In this document: piece after piece, positions 1 to 12,096 of the stretch
How the letters are laid out: every line of letters begins with the position of its first letter
Numbering within the stretch: the first letter of the stretch is position 1
Source of the DNA: Morinoia aosen
Taxonomy: Eukaryota; Arthropoda; Malacostraca; Amphipoda; Talitridae
Assembly: GCA_030386875.1 (NCBI GenBank)
Contig: CM059560.1
Span: forward strand, 45,550,757-45,614,756
Length of the DNA stretch: 64,000 bases
Direction: 5' to 3'
Made by a program: the position numbers and the translations under genes
The notes under the pieces: generated by a model
The model's input: only the letters and a program-made list of their open reading frames with translations
What the model was told of the DNA's origin: nothing
Databases searched by the model: none

Positions 1-1954
1 TACTCCTTTGTGCGCTGTAGAGATACCTTCTGTACTCCTTTGTACGCTGTAGAGATACCTTCTGTACTCCTTTGTGCGCTGTAGAGATACCTTCTGTACT
101 CCTTTGTACGCTGTAGAGTTACCTCGTGTACTCCTTTGTACGTTCTAGAGATATTTCCTGTACTCCTTTGTGCGCTGTAGAGATACCTTCTGTACTCCTT
201 TGTGCGCTGTAGAGATACCTTCTGTACTCCTTTGTGCGCTGTAGAGATACCTTCTGTACTCCTTTGACGCTGTAGAGATACCTTCTGTACTCCTTTGTAC
301 GCTGTAGAGATACTTCGTGTACTCCTTTTTACGTTCTAGAGATATTTCCTGTACTCCTTTGTGCGCTGTAGAGATACCTTCTGTACTCCTTTGTGCGCTG
401 TAGAGATACCTTTTGTACTCCTTTGTGCGCTGTAGAGATACCTTCTGTACTCCTTTGTGCGCTGTAGAGATACCTTCTGTACTCCTTTGTGCGCTGTAGA
501 GATACCTCGTGTACTCCTTTGTACGCTGTAGAGATACCTTCTGTACTCCTTTGTGCGCTGTAGAGATACCTTCTGTACTCCTTTGAACGCTGTAGAGATA
601 CCTTCTGTACTCCTTTGTGCGCTCTAGAGATACCTCGTGTACTCCTTTGTACGTTCTAGAGATATTTCCTGTACTCCTTTGTGCGCTGTAGAGATACCTT
701 CTGTACTCCTTTGTGCGCTGTAGAGATACCTTCTGTACTCCTTTGTGCGCTGTAGAGATGATACCTTCTGTACTCCTTTGTGCGCTGTAGAGATACCTTC
801 TGTAGTCCTTTGTACGCTGTAGAGATACCTTCTGTACTCCTTTGTGCGCTGTAGAGATACCTTCTGTACTCCTTTGTGCGCTGTAGAGATACCTTCTGTA
901 CTTCTTTGTACGCTGTAGAGATACCTCGTGTACTCCTTTGTACGTTCTGGAGATATTTCCTGTACTCCTTTGTGCGCTGTAGAGATACCTTCTGTACTCC
1001 TTTGTGCGCTGTAGAGATACCTTCTGTACTCCTTTGTGCGCTGTAGAGATACCTTCTGTACTGCTTTGTACGCTGTAGAGATACCTTCTGTACTCCTTTG
1101 TGCGCTGTAGAGATACCTTCTGTACTCCTTTGTACGCTGTAGAGATACCTCGTGTACTCCTTTGTACGTTCTAGAGATATTTCCTGTACTCCTTTGTGCG
1201 CTGTAGAGATACCTTCTGCACTCCTTTGTGCGCTGTGGAGATACCTTCTGAACTCCTTTGTGCGCTGTAGAGATACCTTCTGTACTCCTTTGTACGCTGT
1301 AGAGATACCTTCTGTACTCCTTTGTGCGCTGTAGAGATACCTTCTGTACTCCTTTGTATGCTGTAGAGATACCTCGTGTACTCCTTTGTGCGCTGTAGAG
1401 ATACCTTCTGTACTCCTTTGTACGCTGTAGAGATACCTCGTGTACTCCTTTGTACGTTCTAGAGATATTTCCTGTACTCCTTTGTGCGCTGTAGAGATAC
1501 CTTCTGTACTCCTTTGTGCGCTGTAAAGATACCTTCTGTACTCCTTTGTGCGCTGTAGAGATACCTTCTGTACTCCTTTGTACGCTGTAGAGATACCTTC
1601 TGTACTCCTTTGTGCGCTGTAGAGATACCTTCTGTACTCCTTTGTACGCTGTAGAGATACCTTCTCTACTCCTTTGTACGCTGTAGAGATACCTCGTGTA
1701 CTCCTTTGTACGTTCTAGAGATATTTCCTGTACTCCTTTGTGCGCTGCAGAGATACCTTCTGTACTCCTTTGTGCGCAATAGAGATACCTTCTGTACTCC
1801 TTTTTGCGCTGTAGAGATACCTTCTGTACTCCTTTGTACGCTGTAGAGATACCTTCTGTACTCCTTTGTGCGCTGTAGAGATACCTTCTGTACTCCTTTG
1901 TACGCTGTAGAGATACCTTCTGTACTCCTCTGTACGCTGTAGAGATACCTCGTG
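1..1954 (+). repeat. Superrepeat segment 0-2 kb, copy of 25.9-27.7 kb
   Basis: D monomers (position of CGTT) lie at 141, 332, 652, 943, 1167, 1455, 1711 and 1967, giving spacings 191, 320, 291, 224, 288, 256, 256. The series from 25893 is 159, 320, 288, 224, 288, 256, 256, which is the same apart from one missing monomer and a 3-bp insertion near 757-762. The shared rare variant GTGGAG near 1236 also occurs near 26952 and 34950. The left end is cut by the window edge. Confidence 0.85.
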
Positions 1955-4256
1955 TACTCCTTTGTACGTTCTAGAGATATTTCCTGTACTCCCTTGTGCG
2001 CTGTAGAGATACCTTCTGTACTCCTTTGTGCGCTGTAGAGATACCTTCTGTACTCCTTTGTACGCTGTAGAGATACCTTCTGTACTCCTTTGTGCGCTGT
2101 AGAGATACCTTCTGTACTCTTTTGTGCGCTGTAGAGATACCTTCTGTACTCCTTTGTACGCTGTAGAGATACCTCGTGTACTCCTTTGTACGTTCTAGAG
2201 ATATTTCCTGTACTCCTTTGTGCGCTGTAGAGATACCTTCTGTACTCCTTTGTGCGCTGTAGAGATACCTTCTGTACTCCTTTGTGCGCTGTAGAGATAC
2301 CTTCTGTACTCCTTTGTACGCTGTAGAGATACCTTCTGTACTCCTTTGTGCGCTGTAGAGATACCTTCTGTACTCCTTTGTACGCTGTAGAGATACCTCG
2401 TGTACTCCTTTGTACGTTCTAGAGATATTTCCTGTACTCCTTTTTGCGCTGTAGAGATACCTTCTGTACTCCTTTGTGCGCTGTAGAGATACCTTCTGTA
2501 CACCTTTGTGCGCTGTAGAGATACTTTCTGTACTCCTTTGTACGCTGTAGAGATACCTTCTGTACTCCTTTGTGCGCTGTAGAGATACCTTCTGTACTCC
2601 TTTGTACGCTGTAGAGATACCTCGTGTACTCCTTTGTACGTTCTAGAGATATTTCCTGTACTCCTTTGTGCGCTGTAGAGATACTTTCTGTACTCCTTTG
2701 TGCGCTGTAGAGATACCTTCTGTACTCCTTTGACGCTGTAGAGATACCTTCTGTACTCCTTTGTGCGCTGTAGAGATACCTTCTGTACTCCTTTGTACGC
2801 TGTAGAGATACCTTCTGTACTCCTTTGTGCGCTGTAGAGATACCTTCTGTACTCCTTTGTACGCTGTAGAGATACCTCGTGTACTCCTTTGTACGTTCTA
2901 GAGATATTTCCTGTACTCCTTTGTGCGCTGTAGAGTTACCTTCTGTACTCCTTTGTGCGCTGTAGAGATACCTTCTGTACTCCTTTGTGCGCTGTAGAGA
3001 TACCTTCTGTACTCCTTTGTACGCTGTAGAGATACCTTCTGTACTCCTTTGTGCGCTGTAGAGATACCTTCTGTACTCCTTTGACGCTGTAGAGATACCT
3101 TCTGTACTCCTTTGTACGCTGTAGAGATACTTCGTGTACTCCTTTTTACGTTCTAGAGATATTTCCTGTACTCCTTTGTGCGCTGTAGAGATACCTTCTG
3201 TACTCCTTTGTGCGCTGTAGAGATACCTTTTGTACTCCTTTGTGCGCTGTAGAGATACCTTCTGTACTCCTTTGTGCGCTGTAGAGATACCTTCTGTACT
3301 CCTTTGTGCGCTGTAGAGACACCTCGTGTACTCCTTTGTACGCTGTAGAGATACCTTCTGTACTCCTTTGTGCGCTGTAGAGATACCTTCTGTACTCCTT
3401 TGAACGCTGTAGAGATACCTTCTGTACTCCTTTGTGCGCTGTAGAGATACCTCGTGTACTCCTTTGTACGTTCTAGAGATATTTCCTGTACTCCTTTGTG
3501 CGCTGTAGAGATTCCTTCTGTACTCCTTTGTGCGCTGTAGAGATACCTTCTGTACTCCTTTGTGCGCTGTAGAGATACCTTCTGTACTCCTTTGTGCGCT
3601 GTAGAGATACCTTCTGTACTTCTTTGTGCGCTGTAGAGATACCTCGTGTACTCCTTTGTACGTTCTAGAGATATTTCCTGTACTCCTTTGTGCGCTGAAG
3701 AGATACCTTCTGTACTCCTTTGTGCGCTGTAGAGATGCCTTCTGTACTCCTTTGCGCGCTGTAGAGATACCTTCTGTACTCCTTTGTACGCTGTAGAGAT
3801 ACCTTCTGTACTCCTTTGTGCGCTGTAGAGATACCTTCTGTACTCCTTTGTACGCTGTAGAGATACCTCGTGTACTCCTTTGTACGTTCTAGAGGTATTT
3901 CCTGTACTCCTTTGTGCGCTGTAGAGATACCTTCTGTACTCCTTTGTGCGCTGTAGAGATGCCTTCTGTACTCCTTTGTGCGCTGTAGAGATACCTTCTG
4001 TACTCCTTTGTACGCTGTAGAGATTCCTTCTGTACTCCTTTGTGCGCTGTAGAGATACCTTCTGTACTCCTTTGTGCGCTGTAGAGATACCTTCTGTTCT
4101 CCGTTGTACGCTGTAGAGATACCTCGTGTACTCCTTTGTACGTTCTAGAGATATTTCCTGTACTCCTTTGTGCGCTGTAGAGATACCTTCTGTACTTCTT
4201 TGTGCGCTGTAGAGATACCTTCTGTACTCCTTTGTGCGCTGTAGAGATACCTTCTG

Positions 4257-4288
4257 TACTCCTTTGTACGCTGTAGAGATACCTTCTG
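4257..4288 (+). repeat. Reference example of monomer type B
   Basis: Identical to type A except that TGTGCG becomes TGTACG. The change creates an extra GTAC and removes the GCGC. It is not a CpG transition, because the changed G is preceded by T. B monomers usually sit at fixed places in the HOR, for example fourth after a D and again just before the next C-D pair, rather than being scattered at random. Confidence 0.93.
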
Positions 4289-4792
4289 TACTCCTTTGTG
4301 CGCTGTAGAGATACCTTCTGTACTCCTTTGTACGCTGTAGAGATACCTCGTGTAATCCTTTGTACGTTCTAGAGATATTTCCTGTACTCCTTTGTGCGCT
4401 GTAGAGATACCTTCTGTACTCCTTTGTGCGCTGTAGAGATACCTTCTGTACTCCTCTGTGCGCTGTAGAGATACCTTCTGTACTCCTTTGTACGCTGTAG
4501 AGAACCCTTCTGTACTCCTTTGTGCGCTGTAGAGATACCTTCTGTACTCCTTTGTACGCTGTAGAGATACCTCGTGTACTCCTTTGTACGTTCTAGAGAT
4601 ATTTCCTGTACTCCTTTGTGCGCTGTAGAGATACCTTCTGTACTCCTTTGTGCGCTGTAGAGATACCTTCTGTACTCCTTTGTACGCTGTAGAGATACCT
4701 TCTGTACTCCTTTGTGCGCTGTAGAGATACCTTCTGTACTCCTTTGTACGCCGTAGAGATACCTCGTGTACTCCTTTGTACGTTCTAGAGAT

Positions 4793-5408
4793 ATTTCCTG
4801 TACTCCTTTGTGCGCTGTAGAGATACCTTCTGTACTCCATTGTGCGCTGTAGAGATACCTTCTGTACTCCTTTGTGCGCTGTTGAGATACCTTCTGTACT
4901 CCTTTGTGCGCTGTAGAGATACCTTCTGTACTCCTTTGTGCGCTGTAGAGATACCTTCTGTACTCCTTTGTGCGCTGTAGAGATACCTTCTGTACTCCTT
5001 TGTGCGCTGTAGAGATACCTTCTGTACTCCTTTGTACGCTGTAGAGATACCTCGTGTACTCCTTTGTGCGCTGTAGAGATACCTTCTGTACTCCTTTGTG
5101 CGCTGTTGAGATACCTTCTGTACTCCTTTGTGCGCTGTAGAGATACCTTCTGTACTCCTTAGTGCGCTGTAGAGATACCTTCTGTACTCCTTTGTGCGCT
5201 GTAGAGATACCTTCTGTACTCCTTTGTGCGCTGTAGAGATACCTTCTGTACTCCTTTGTGCGCTGTAGAGATACCTCATGTACTCCTTTGTACGCTGTAG
5301 AGATACCTTCTGCACTCCTTTGTACGCTGTAGAGATACCTCGTGTACTCCTTTGTGCGCTGTAGAGATACCTTCTGTACTCCTTTGTACGCTGTAGAGAT
5401 ACCTCGTG
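4793..5408 (+). repeat. D-free block, 20-monomer interval (first of four copies)
   Basis: No D monomer occurs between those at 4781 and 5421, a 640-bp interval. The same 640-bp interval occurs at 39009-39649, 42783-43423 and 53535-54175. All four share CTGTTGAG monomers, a CTCATGTAC monomer end and a TCTGCACTCC variant at matching places. The absence of D leaves a 176-codon reverse-strand open frame in each copy. Confidence 0.88.
5377..5408 (+). repeat. Reference example of monomer type C (pre-D monomer)
   Basis: Its first part is like B and its end is ACCTCGTG instead of ACCTTCTG, so it carries two CpGs. Here it directly precedes the D monomer at 5409, which is the usual arrangement. Orphan C-type ends followed by A or B instead of D also occur, for example near 503-520 and near 5051. 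A variant end ACCTCCTG precedes the D monomers whose CGTT begins at 8685, 11405, 46207, 48255, 50655, 54911 and 59391. Confidence 0.9.
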
Positions 5409-5440
5409 TACTCCTTTGTACGTTCTAGAGATATTTCCTG
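5409..5440 (+). repeat. Reference example of monomer type D (HOR punctuation monomer)
   Basis: The most diverged major type: the left part is as in B, then CGTTCTAGAG and ATATTTCCTG. It contains the palindrome TCTAGA, absent from consensus A, B and C. A minority of A- or B-like monomers carry GCTCTAGAG and so also have it. About 257 D monomers were tallied by hand, giving a mean spacing near 250 bp. Reverse-strand TAG inside TCTAGA is the usual terminator of the long antisense open frames. D variants that mark particular copies include CTGGAG (943, 15627, 26660, 28452), AGAGGTAT (3885, 37857, 41631, 52415), AGAGAAAT (6925, 9645, 13579, 45247, 47295), TTCGAGAG (6093, 12683, 44351) and GTACATTC (19627, 22889, 25669, 33892). 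Confidence 0.94.
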
Positions 5441-5472
5441 TACTCCTTTGTGCGCTGTAGAGATACCTTCTG
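5441..5472 (+). repeat. Reference example of monomer type A (consensus)
   Basis: This is the commonest monomer. It starts TACTCCTTTG, has the core TGCGCTGTAG, and ends AGATACCTTCTG. It has one CpG inside GCGC. It contains no ATG on either strand and none of the plus-strand triplets TTA, CTA or TCA, so the reverse strand has no stop codon in any frame. The plus strand has one TAG (in TGTAG). Runs of type A fill most of the space between D monomers. Confidence 0.97.
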
Positions 5473-6752
5473 TACTCCTTTGTGCGCTGTAGAGATACCT
5501 TCTGTACTCCTTTGTGCGCTGTAGAGATACCTTCTGTACTCCTTTGTGCGCTGTAGAGATACCTTCTGTACTCCTTTGTACGCTGTAGAGATACCTCGTG
5601 TACTCCTTTGTACGTTCTAGAGATATTTCCTGTACTCCTTTGTGCGCTGTAGAGATACCTTCTGTACTCCTTTGTGCGCTGTAGAGATACCTTCTGTACT
5701 CCTTTGTGCGCTGTAGAGATACCTCGTGTACTCCTTTGTACGCTGTAGAGATACCTTCTGTACTCCTTTGTGCGCTGTAGAGATACCTTCTGTACTCCTT
5801 TGTGCGCTGTAGAGATACCTTCTGTACTCCTTTGTGCGCTGTAGAGATACCTTCTGTACTCTTTTGTGCGCTGTAGAGATACCTCGTGTACTCCTTTGTA
5901 CGCTGTAGAGATACCTTCTGTACTCCTTTGTGCGCTGTAGAGATACCTTCTGTACTCCTTTGTGCGCTGTAGAGATACCTTCTGTACTCCTTTGTGCGCT
6001 GTAGAGATACCTTCTGTACTCCTTTGTGCGCTGTAGAGATACCTTCTGTACTCCTTTGTGCGCTGTAGAGATACCTCGTGTACTCCTTTGTACGTTCGAG
6101 AGATATTTCCTGTACTCCTTTGTGCGCTGTAGAGATACCTTCTGTACTCCTTTGTGCGCTGTAGAGATACCTTCTGTACTCCTTTGTGCGCTGTAGAGAT
6201 ACCTCGTGTACTCCTTTGTACGTTCTAGAGATATTTCCTGTACTCCTTTGTGCGCTGTAGAGATACCTTCTGTACTCCTTTGTGCGCTGTAGAGATACCT
6301 TCTGTACTCCTTTGTACGCTGTAGAGATACCTCGTGTACTCCTTTGTACGTTCTAGAGATATTTCCTGTACTCCTTTGTGCGCTGTAGAGATACCTTCTG
6401 TACTCCTTTGTGCGCTGTAGAGATACCTTCTGTACTCCTTTGTGCGCTGTAGAGATACCTTCTGTACTCCTTTGTGCGCTGTAGAGATACCTTCTGTACT
6501 CCTTTGTACGTTCTAGAGATATTTCCTGTACTCCTTTGTGCGCTGTAGAGATACCTTCTGTACTCCTTTGTACGCTGTAGAGATACCTCGTGTACTCCTT
6601 TGTACGTTCTAGAGATATTTCCTGTACTCCTTTGTGCGCTGTAGAGATACCTTCTGTACTTCTTTGTGCGCTGTAGAGATACCTTCTGTACTCCTTTGTG
6701 CGCTGTAGAGATACCTTCTGTACTCCTTTGTACGCTGTAGAGATACCTCGTG

Positions 6753-9408
6753 TACTCCTTTGTACGTTCTAGAGATATTTCCTGTACTCCTTTGTGCGCT
6801 GTAGAGATACCTTCTCTACTCCTTTGTGCGCTGTAGAGATACCTTCTGTACTCCTTTGTGCGCTGTAGAGATACCTTCTGTACTCCTTTGTACGCTGTAG
6901 AGATACCTCGTGTACTCCTTTGTACGTTCTAGAGAAATTTCCTGTACTCCTTTGTGCGCTGTAGAGATACTTTCTGTACTCCTTTGTGCGCTGTAGAGAT
7001 ACCTTCTGTACTCCTTTGTGCGCTGTAGAGATACCTTCTGTACTCCTTTGTACGCTGTTGAGATACCTTCTGTACTCCTTTGTGCGCTGTAGAGATACCT
7101 TCTGTACTTCTTTGTACGCTGTAGAGATACCTCGTGTACTCCTTTGTACGTTCTAGAGATATTTCCTGTACTCCTTTGTGCGCTGTAGAGATACCTTCTG
7201 TACTCCTTTGTGCGCTGTAGAGATACCTTCTGTACTCCTTTGTGCGCTGTAGAGATACCTTCTGTACTCCTTTGTACGCTGTAGAGATACCTTCTGTACT
7301 CCTTTGTGCGCTGTAGAGATACCTTCTGTACTCCTTTGTACGCTGTAGAGATACCTCGTGTACTCCTTTGTACGTTCTAGAGATATTTCCTGTACTCCTT
7401 TGTGCGCTGTAGAGATACCTTCTGTACTCCTTTGTGCGCTGTAGAGATACCTTCTGTACTCCTTTGTGCGCTGTAGAGATACCTTCTGTACTCCTTTGTG
7501 CGCTGTAGAGATACCTTCTGTACTCCTTTGTACGTTCTAGAGATATTTCCTGTACTCCTTTGTGCGCTCTAGAGATACCTTCTGTACTCCTTTGTGCGCT
7601 GTAGAGATACCTTCTGTACTCCTTTGTGCGCTGTAGAGATACCTTCTGTACTTCTTTGTACGCTGTAGAGATACCTTCTGTACTCCTTTGTGCGCTGTAG
7701 AGACACCTTCTGTACTCCTTTGTACGCTGAAGAGATACCTCGTGTACTCCTTTGTACGTTCTAGAGATATTTCCTGTACTCCTTTGTGCGCTGTAGAGAT
7801 ACCTTCTGTACTCCTTTGTGCGTTGTAGAGATACCTTCTGTACTCCTTTGTGCGCTGTAGAGATACCTTCTGTACTCCTTTGTACGCTGTAGAGATACCT
7901 TCTGTACTCCTTTGTGCGCTGTAGAGATACCTTCTATACTCCTTTGTACGCTGTAGAGATACCTCGTGTACTCCTTTGTACGTTCTAGAGATATTTCCTG
8001 TACTCCTTTGTGCGCTGTAGAGATACCTTCTGTACTCCTTTGTGCGCTGTAGAGATACCTTCTGTACTCCTTTGTGCGCTGTAGAGATACCTTCTGTACT
8101 CCTTTGTACGCTGTAGAGATACCTTCTGTACTCCTTTGTGCGCTGTAGAGATACCTTCTGTACTCTTTTGTACGCTGTAGAGATACCTCGTGTACTCCTT
8201 TGTACGTTCTAGAGATATTTCCTGTACTCCTTCGTGCGCTGTAGAGATACCTTCTGTACTCCTTTGTGCGCTGTAGAGATACCTTCTGTACTCCTTTGTG
8301 CGCTGTAGAGATACCTTCTGTACTCCTTTGTGCGCTGTAGAGATACCTTCTGTACTCCTTTGTGCGCTGTAGAGATACCTTCTGTACTCCTTTGTGCGCT
8401 GTAGAGATACCTTCTGTACTCCTTTGTGCGCTGTAGAGATACCTTCTGTACTCCTTTGTGTGCTGTAGAGATATCTCGTGTACTCCTTTGTACGCTGTAG
8501 AGATACCTTCTGTACTCCTTTGTGCGCTGTAGAGATACCTTCTGTACTCCTTTGTGCGCTGTAGAGATACCTCGTGCACTCCTTTGTGCGCTGTAGAGAT
8601 ACCTTCTGTACTCCTTTGTGCGCTGTAGAGATACCTTCTGTACTCCTTTGTACGCTGTAGAGATACCTCCTGTACTCCTTTGTACGTTCTAGAGATATTT
8701 CCTGTACTCCTTTGTGCGCTGTAGAGATACCTTCTGTTTTCCTTTGTGCGCTGTAGAGATACCTTCTGTACTCCTTTGTGCGCTGTAGAGATACCTTCTG
8801 TACTCCTTTGTGCGCTGTAGAGATACCTTCTGTACTCCTTTGTACGCTGTAGAGATACCTCGTGTACTCCTTTGTACGTTCTAGAGATATTTCCTGTTCT
8901 CCTTTGTGCGCTGTAGAGATACCTTCTGTACTCCTTTGTGCGCTGTAGAGATACCTTCTGTACTCCTTTGTGTGCTGTAGAGATACCTTCTGTACTCCTT
9001 TGTGCGCTGTAGAGATACCTTCTGTACTCCTTTGTGCGCTGTAGAGATACCTTCTGTACTCCTTTGTGCGCTGTAGAGATACCTTCTGTACTCCTTTGTG
9101 CGCTGTAGAGATACCTCATGTACTCCTTTGTACGCTGTAGAGATACCTTCTGTACTCCTTTGTGCGCTGTAGAGATACCTTCTGTACTCCTTTGTGCGCT
9201 GTAGAGATACCTTCTGTACTCCTTTGTGCGCTGTAGAGATACCTTCTGTACTCATTTGTGCGCTGTAGAGATACCTTCTGTACTCCTTTGTGCGCTGTAG
9301 AGATACCTTCTGTACTCCTTTGTGCGCTGTAGAGATACCTTCTGTACTCCTTTGTGCGCTGTAGAGATACCTTCTGTACTCCTTTGTACGCTGTAGAGAT
9401 ACCTCGTG
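6753..9408 (+). repeat. 2.7-kb superrepeat, copy 1 of a tandem pair
   Basis: From the D at 6925 (variant AGAGAAAT) the spacings are 224, 224, 160, 224, 224, 224, 480, 192, 544. The next copy starts at 9645 with 224, 224, 160, 224, 224, 224, 480, 192, 512. The offset is 2,720 bp (85 monomers). Shared private variants include GAGACACC near 7701, CTGAAGAG near 7729, TCTATACTCC near 7933 and TCTGTTTTCC near 8733. The first D interval is two monomers shorter than in copy 2. Confidence 0.92.
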
Positions 9409-12096
9409 TACTCCTTTGTACGTTCTAGAGATATTTCCTGTACTCCTTTGTGCGCTGTAGAGATACCTTCTCTACTCCTTTGTGCGCTGTAGAGATACCT
9501 TCTGTACTCCTTTGTGCGCTGTAGAGATACCTTCTGTACTCCTTTGTACGCTGTAGAGATACCTTCTGTACTCCTTTGTGCGCTGTAGAGATACCTTCTG
9601 TACTCCTTTGTACGCTGTAGAGATACCTCGTGTACTCCTTTGTACGTTCTAGAGAAATTTCCTGTACTCCTTTGTGCGCTGTAGAGATACTTTCTGTACT
9701 CCTTTGTGCGCTGTAGAGATACCTTCTGTACTCCTTTGTGCGCTGTAGAGATACCTTCTGTACTCCTTTGTACGCTGTTGAGATACCTTCTGTACTCCTT
9801 TGTGCGCTGTAGAGATACCTTCTGTACTCCTTTTTACGCTGTAGAGATACCTCGTGTACTCCTTTGTACGTTCTAGAGATATTTCCTGTACTCCTTTGTG
9901 CGCTGTAGAGATACCTACTGTACTCCTTTGTGCGCTGTAGAGATACCTTCTGTACTCCTTTGTGCGCTGTAGAGATACCTTCTGTACTCCTTTGTACGCT
10001 GTAGAGATACCTTCTGTACTCCTTTGTGCGCTGTAGAGATACCTTCTGTACTCCTTTGTACGCTGTAGAGATACCTCGTGTACTCCTTTGTACGTTCTAG
10101 AGATATTTCCTGTACTCCTTTGTGCGCTGTAGAGATACCTTCTGTACTCCTTTGTGCGCTGTAGAGATACCTTCTGTACTCCTTTGTGCGCTGTAGAGAT
10201 ACCTTCTGTACTCCTTTGTGCGCTGTAGAGATACCTTCTGTACTCCTTTGTACGTTCTAGAGATATTTCCTGTACTCCTTTGTGCGCTGTAGAGATACCT
10301 TCTGTACTCCTTTGTGCGCTGTAGAGATACCTTCTGTACTCCTTTGTGCGCTGTAGAGATACCTTCTGTACTTCTTTGTACGCTGTAGAGATACCTTCTG
10401 TACTCCTTTGTGCGCTGTAGAGACACCTTCTGTACTCCTTTGTACGCTGAAGAGATACCTCGTGTACTCCTTTGTACGTTCTAGAGATATTTCCTGTACT
10501 CCTTTGTGCGCTGTAGAGATACCTTCTGTACTCCTTTGTGCGTTGTAGAGATACCTTCTGTACTCCTTTGTGCGCTTTAGAGATACCTTCTGTACTCCTT
10601 TGTACGCTGTAGAGATACCTTCTGTACTCCTTTGTGCGCTGTAGAGATACCTTCTATACTCCTTTGTACGCTGTAGAGATACCTCGTGTACTCCTTTGTA
10701 CGTTCTAGAGATATTTCCTGTACTCCTTTGTGCGCTGTAGAGATACCTTCTGTACTCCTTTGTGCGCTGTAGAGATACCTTCTGTACTCCTTTGTGCGCT
10801 GTAGAGATACCTTCTGTACTCCTTTGTACGCTGTAGAGATACCTTCTGTACTCCTTTGTGCGCTGTAGAGATACCTTCTGTACTCTTTTGTACGCTGTAG
10901 AGATACCTCGTGTACTCCTTTGTACGTTCTAGAGATATTTCCTGTACTCCTTCGTGCGCTGTAGAGATACCTTCTGTACTCCTTTGTGCGCTGTAGAGAT
11001 ACCTTCTGTACTCCTTTGTGCGCTGTAGAGATACCTTCTGTACTCCTTTGTGCGCTGTAGAGATACCTTCTGTACTCCTTTGTGCGCTGTAGAGATACCT
11101 TCTGTACTCCTTTGTGCGCTGTAGAGATACCTTCTGTACTCCTTTGTGCGCTGTAGAGATACCTTCTGTACTCCTTTGTGCGCTGTAGAGATATCTCGTG
11201 TACTCCTTTGTACGCTGTAGAGATACCTTCTGTACTCCTTTGTGCGCTGTAGAGATACCTTCTGTACTCCTTTGTGCGCTGTAGAGATACCTCGTGCACT
11301 CCTTTGTGCGCTGTAGAGATACCTTCTGTACTCCTTTGTGCGCTGTAGAGATACCTTCTGTACTCCTTTGTACGCTGTAGAGATACCTCCTGTACTCCTT
11401 TGTACGTTCTAGAGATATTTCCTGTACTCCTTTGTGCGCTGTAGAGATACCTTCTGTTTTCCTTTGTGCGCTGTAGAGATACCTTCTGTACTCCTTTGTG
11501 CGCTGTAGAGATACCTTCTGTACTCCTTTGTGCGCTGTAGAGATACCTTCTGTACTCCTTTGTACGCTGTAGAGATACCTCGTGTACTCCTTTGTACGTT
11601 CTAGAGATATTTCCTGTTCTCCTTTGTGCGCTGTAGAGATACCTTCTGTACTCCTTTGTGCGCTGTAGAGATACCTTCTGTACTCCTTTGTGCGCTGTAG
11701 AGATACCTTCTGTACTCCTTTGTGCGCTGTAGAGATACCTTCTGTACTCCTTTGTGCGCTGTAGAGATACCTTCTGTACTCCTTTGTGCGCTGTAGAGAT
11801 ACCTCATGTACTCCTTTGTACGCTGTAGAGATACTTTCTGTACTCCTTTGTGCGCTGTAGAGATACCTTCTGTACTCCTTTGTGCGCTGTAGAGATACCT
11901 TCTGTACTCCTTTGTGCGCTGTAGAGATACCTTCTGTACTCATTTGTGCGCTGTAGAGATACCTTCTGTACTCCTTTGTGCGCTGTAGAGATACCTTCTG
12001 TACTCCTTTGTGCGCTGTAGAGATACCTTCTGTACTCCTTTGTGCGCTGTAGAGATACCTTCTGTACTCCTTTGTACGCTATAGAGATACCTCGTG
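9409..12096 (+). repeat. 2.7-kb superrepeat, copy 2 of a tandem pair
   Basis: Offset 2,720 bp from the preceding segment, with the same D barcode and private variants (GAGACACC near 10421, CTGAAGAG near 10449, TCTGTTTTCC near 11453). One monomer is missing between 11597 and the CTCATGTAC marker, so the last D interval is 512 bp instead of 544 bp. The array then continues with a D that has lost 2 bp (12109-12126). Confidence 0.92.

Larger units (their letters stand above)
1955..5408 (+). repeat. Superrepeat segment, distant relative of the 35.7-43.4 kb tandem pair
   Basis: D spacings from 1967 are 224, 224, 224, 255, 255, 320, 192, 224, 256, 224, 224, 192, 640. The copy at 35683-39649 has the same order with two additional 256-bp blocks. 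Shared rare variants include the AGAGGTAT D monomer (3885), TTTGACGCTG followed by CTTTTTACG (3080-3149), the GCCGTAG monomer near 4750, and the 640-bp D-free block at its right end. It lies about 37.8 kb from the closest relative, so related superrepeats are not only adjacent. Confidence 0.85.
5409..6752 (+). repeat. Superrepeat segment with the 128-128-160-96-160 barcode, copy 1
   Basis: D monomers at 5421, 5613, 6093, 6221, 6349, 6509, 6605 and 6765. The run 128, 128, 160, 96, 160 begins at the variant D with TTCGAGAG (6093). The same run begins at the same variant at 12683 and 44351. This is the region of closest D packing, down to three monomers, and it is unlike the 7-9-monomer spacing elsewhere. 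Confidence 0.88.

Noticed and set aside
1152..1334. 60-codon plus-strand frames here and at 16284-16466, 26869-27051, 29077-29259 and 34868-35050
   Set aside because: They exist because variants (GTGGAG or GTACAG instead of GTAGAG) remove a TAG in one monomer. They begin at GTG within a C-D junction and encode only the repeat.
5409..5440. CENP-B-box-like site in D
   Set aside because: D lacks the TTCG...CGGG core bases of the known box. A centromeric role cannot be supported from sequence alone.
5409..5440. Rho-independent terminators or promoters around TCTAGA
   Set aside because: The palindrome is only 6 bp, with no stable stem and T-run arrangement. It recurs about 257 times with the repeat and has no adjacent genes.
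7761..9119. 452-codon antisense open frame, and similar long frames at 40746-42092, 10705-11943, 17871-19094, 21133-22356 and 32136-33359
   Set aside because: The frame is open only because the monomer lacks reverse-strand stops. The peptide is a pure 32-residue periodic repeat cycling through all three readings, starts depend on chance variants (some are GTG, not ATG), and ends fall at the TAG in D. There is no sign of promoter, ribosome site, splice structure or domain.
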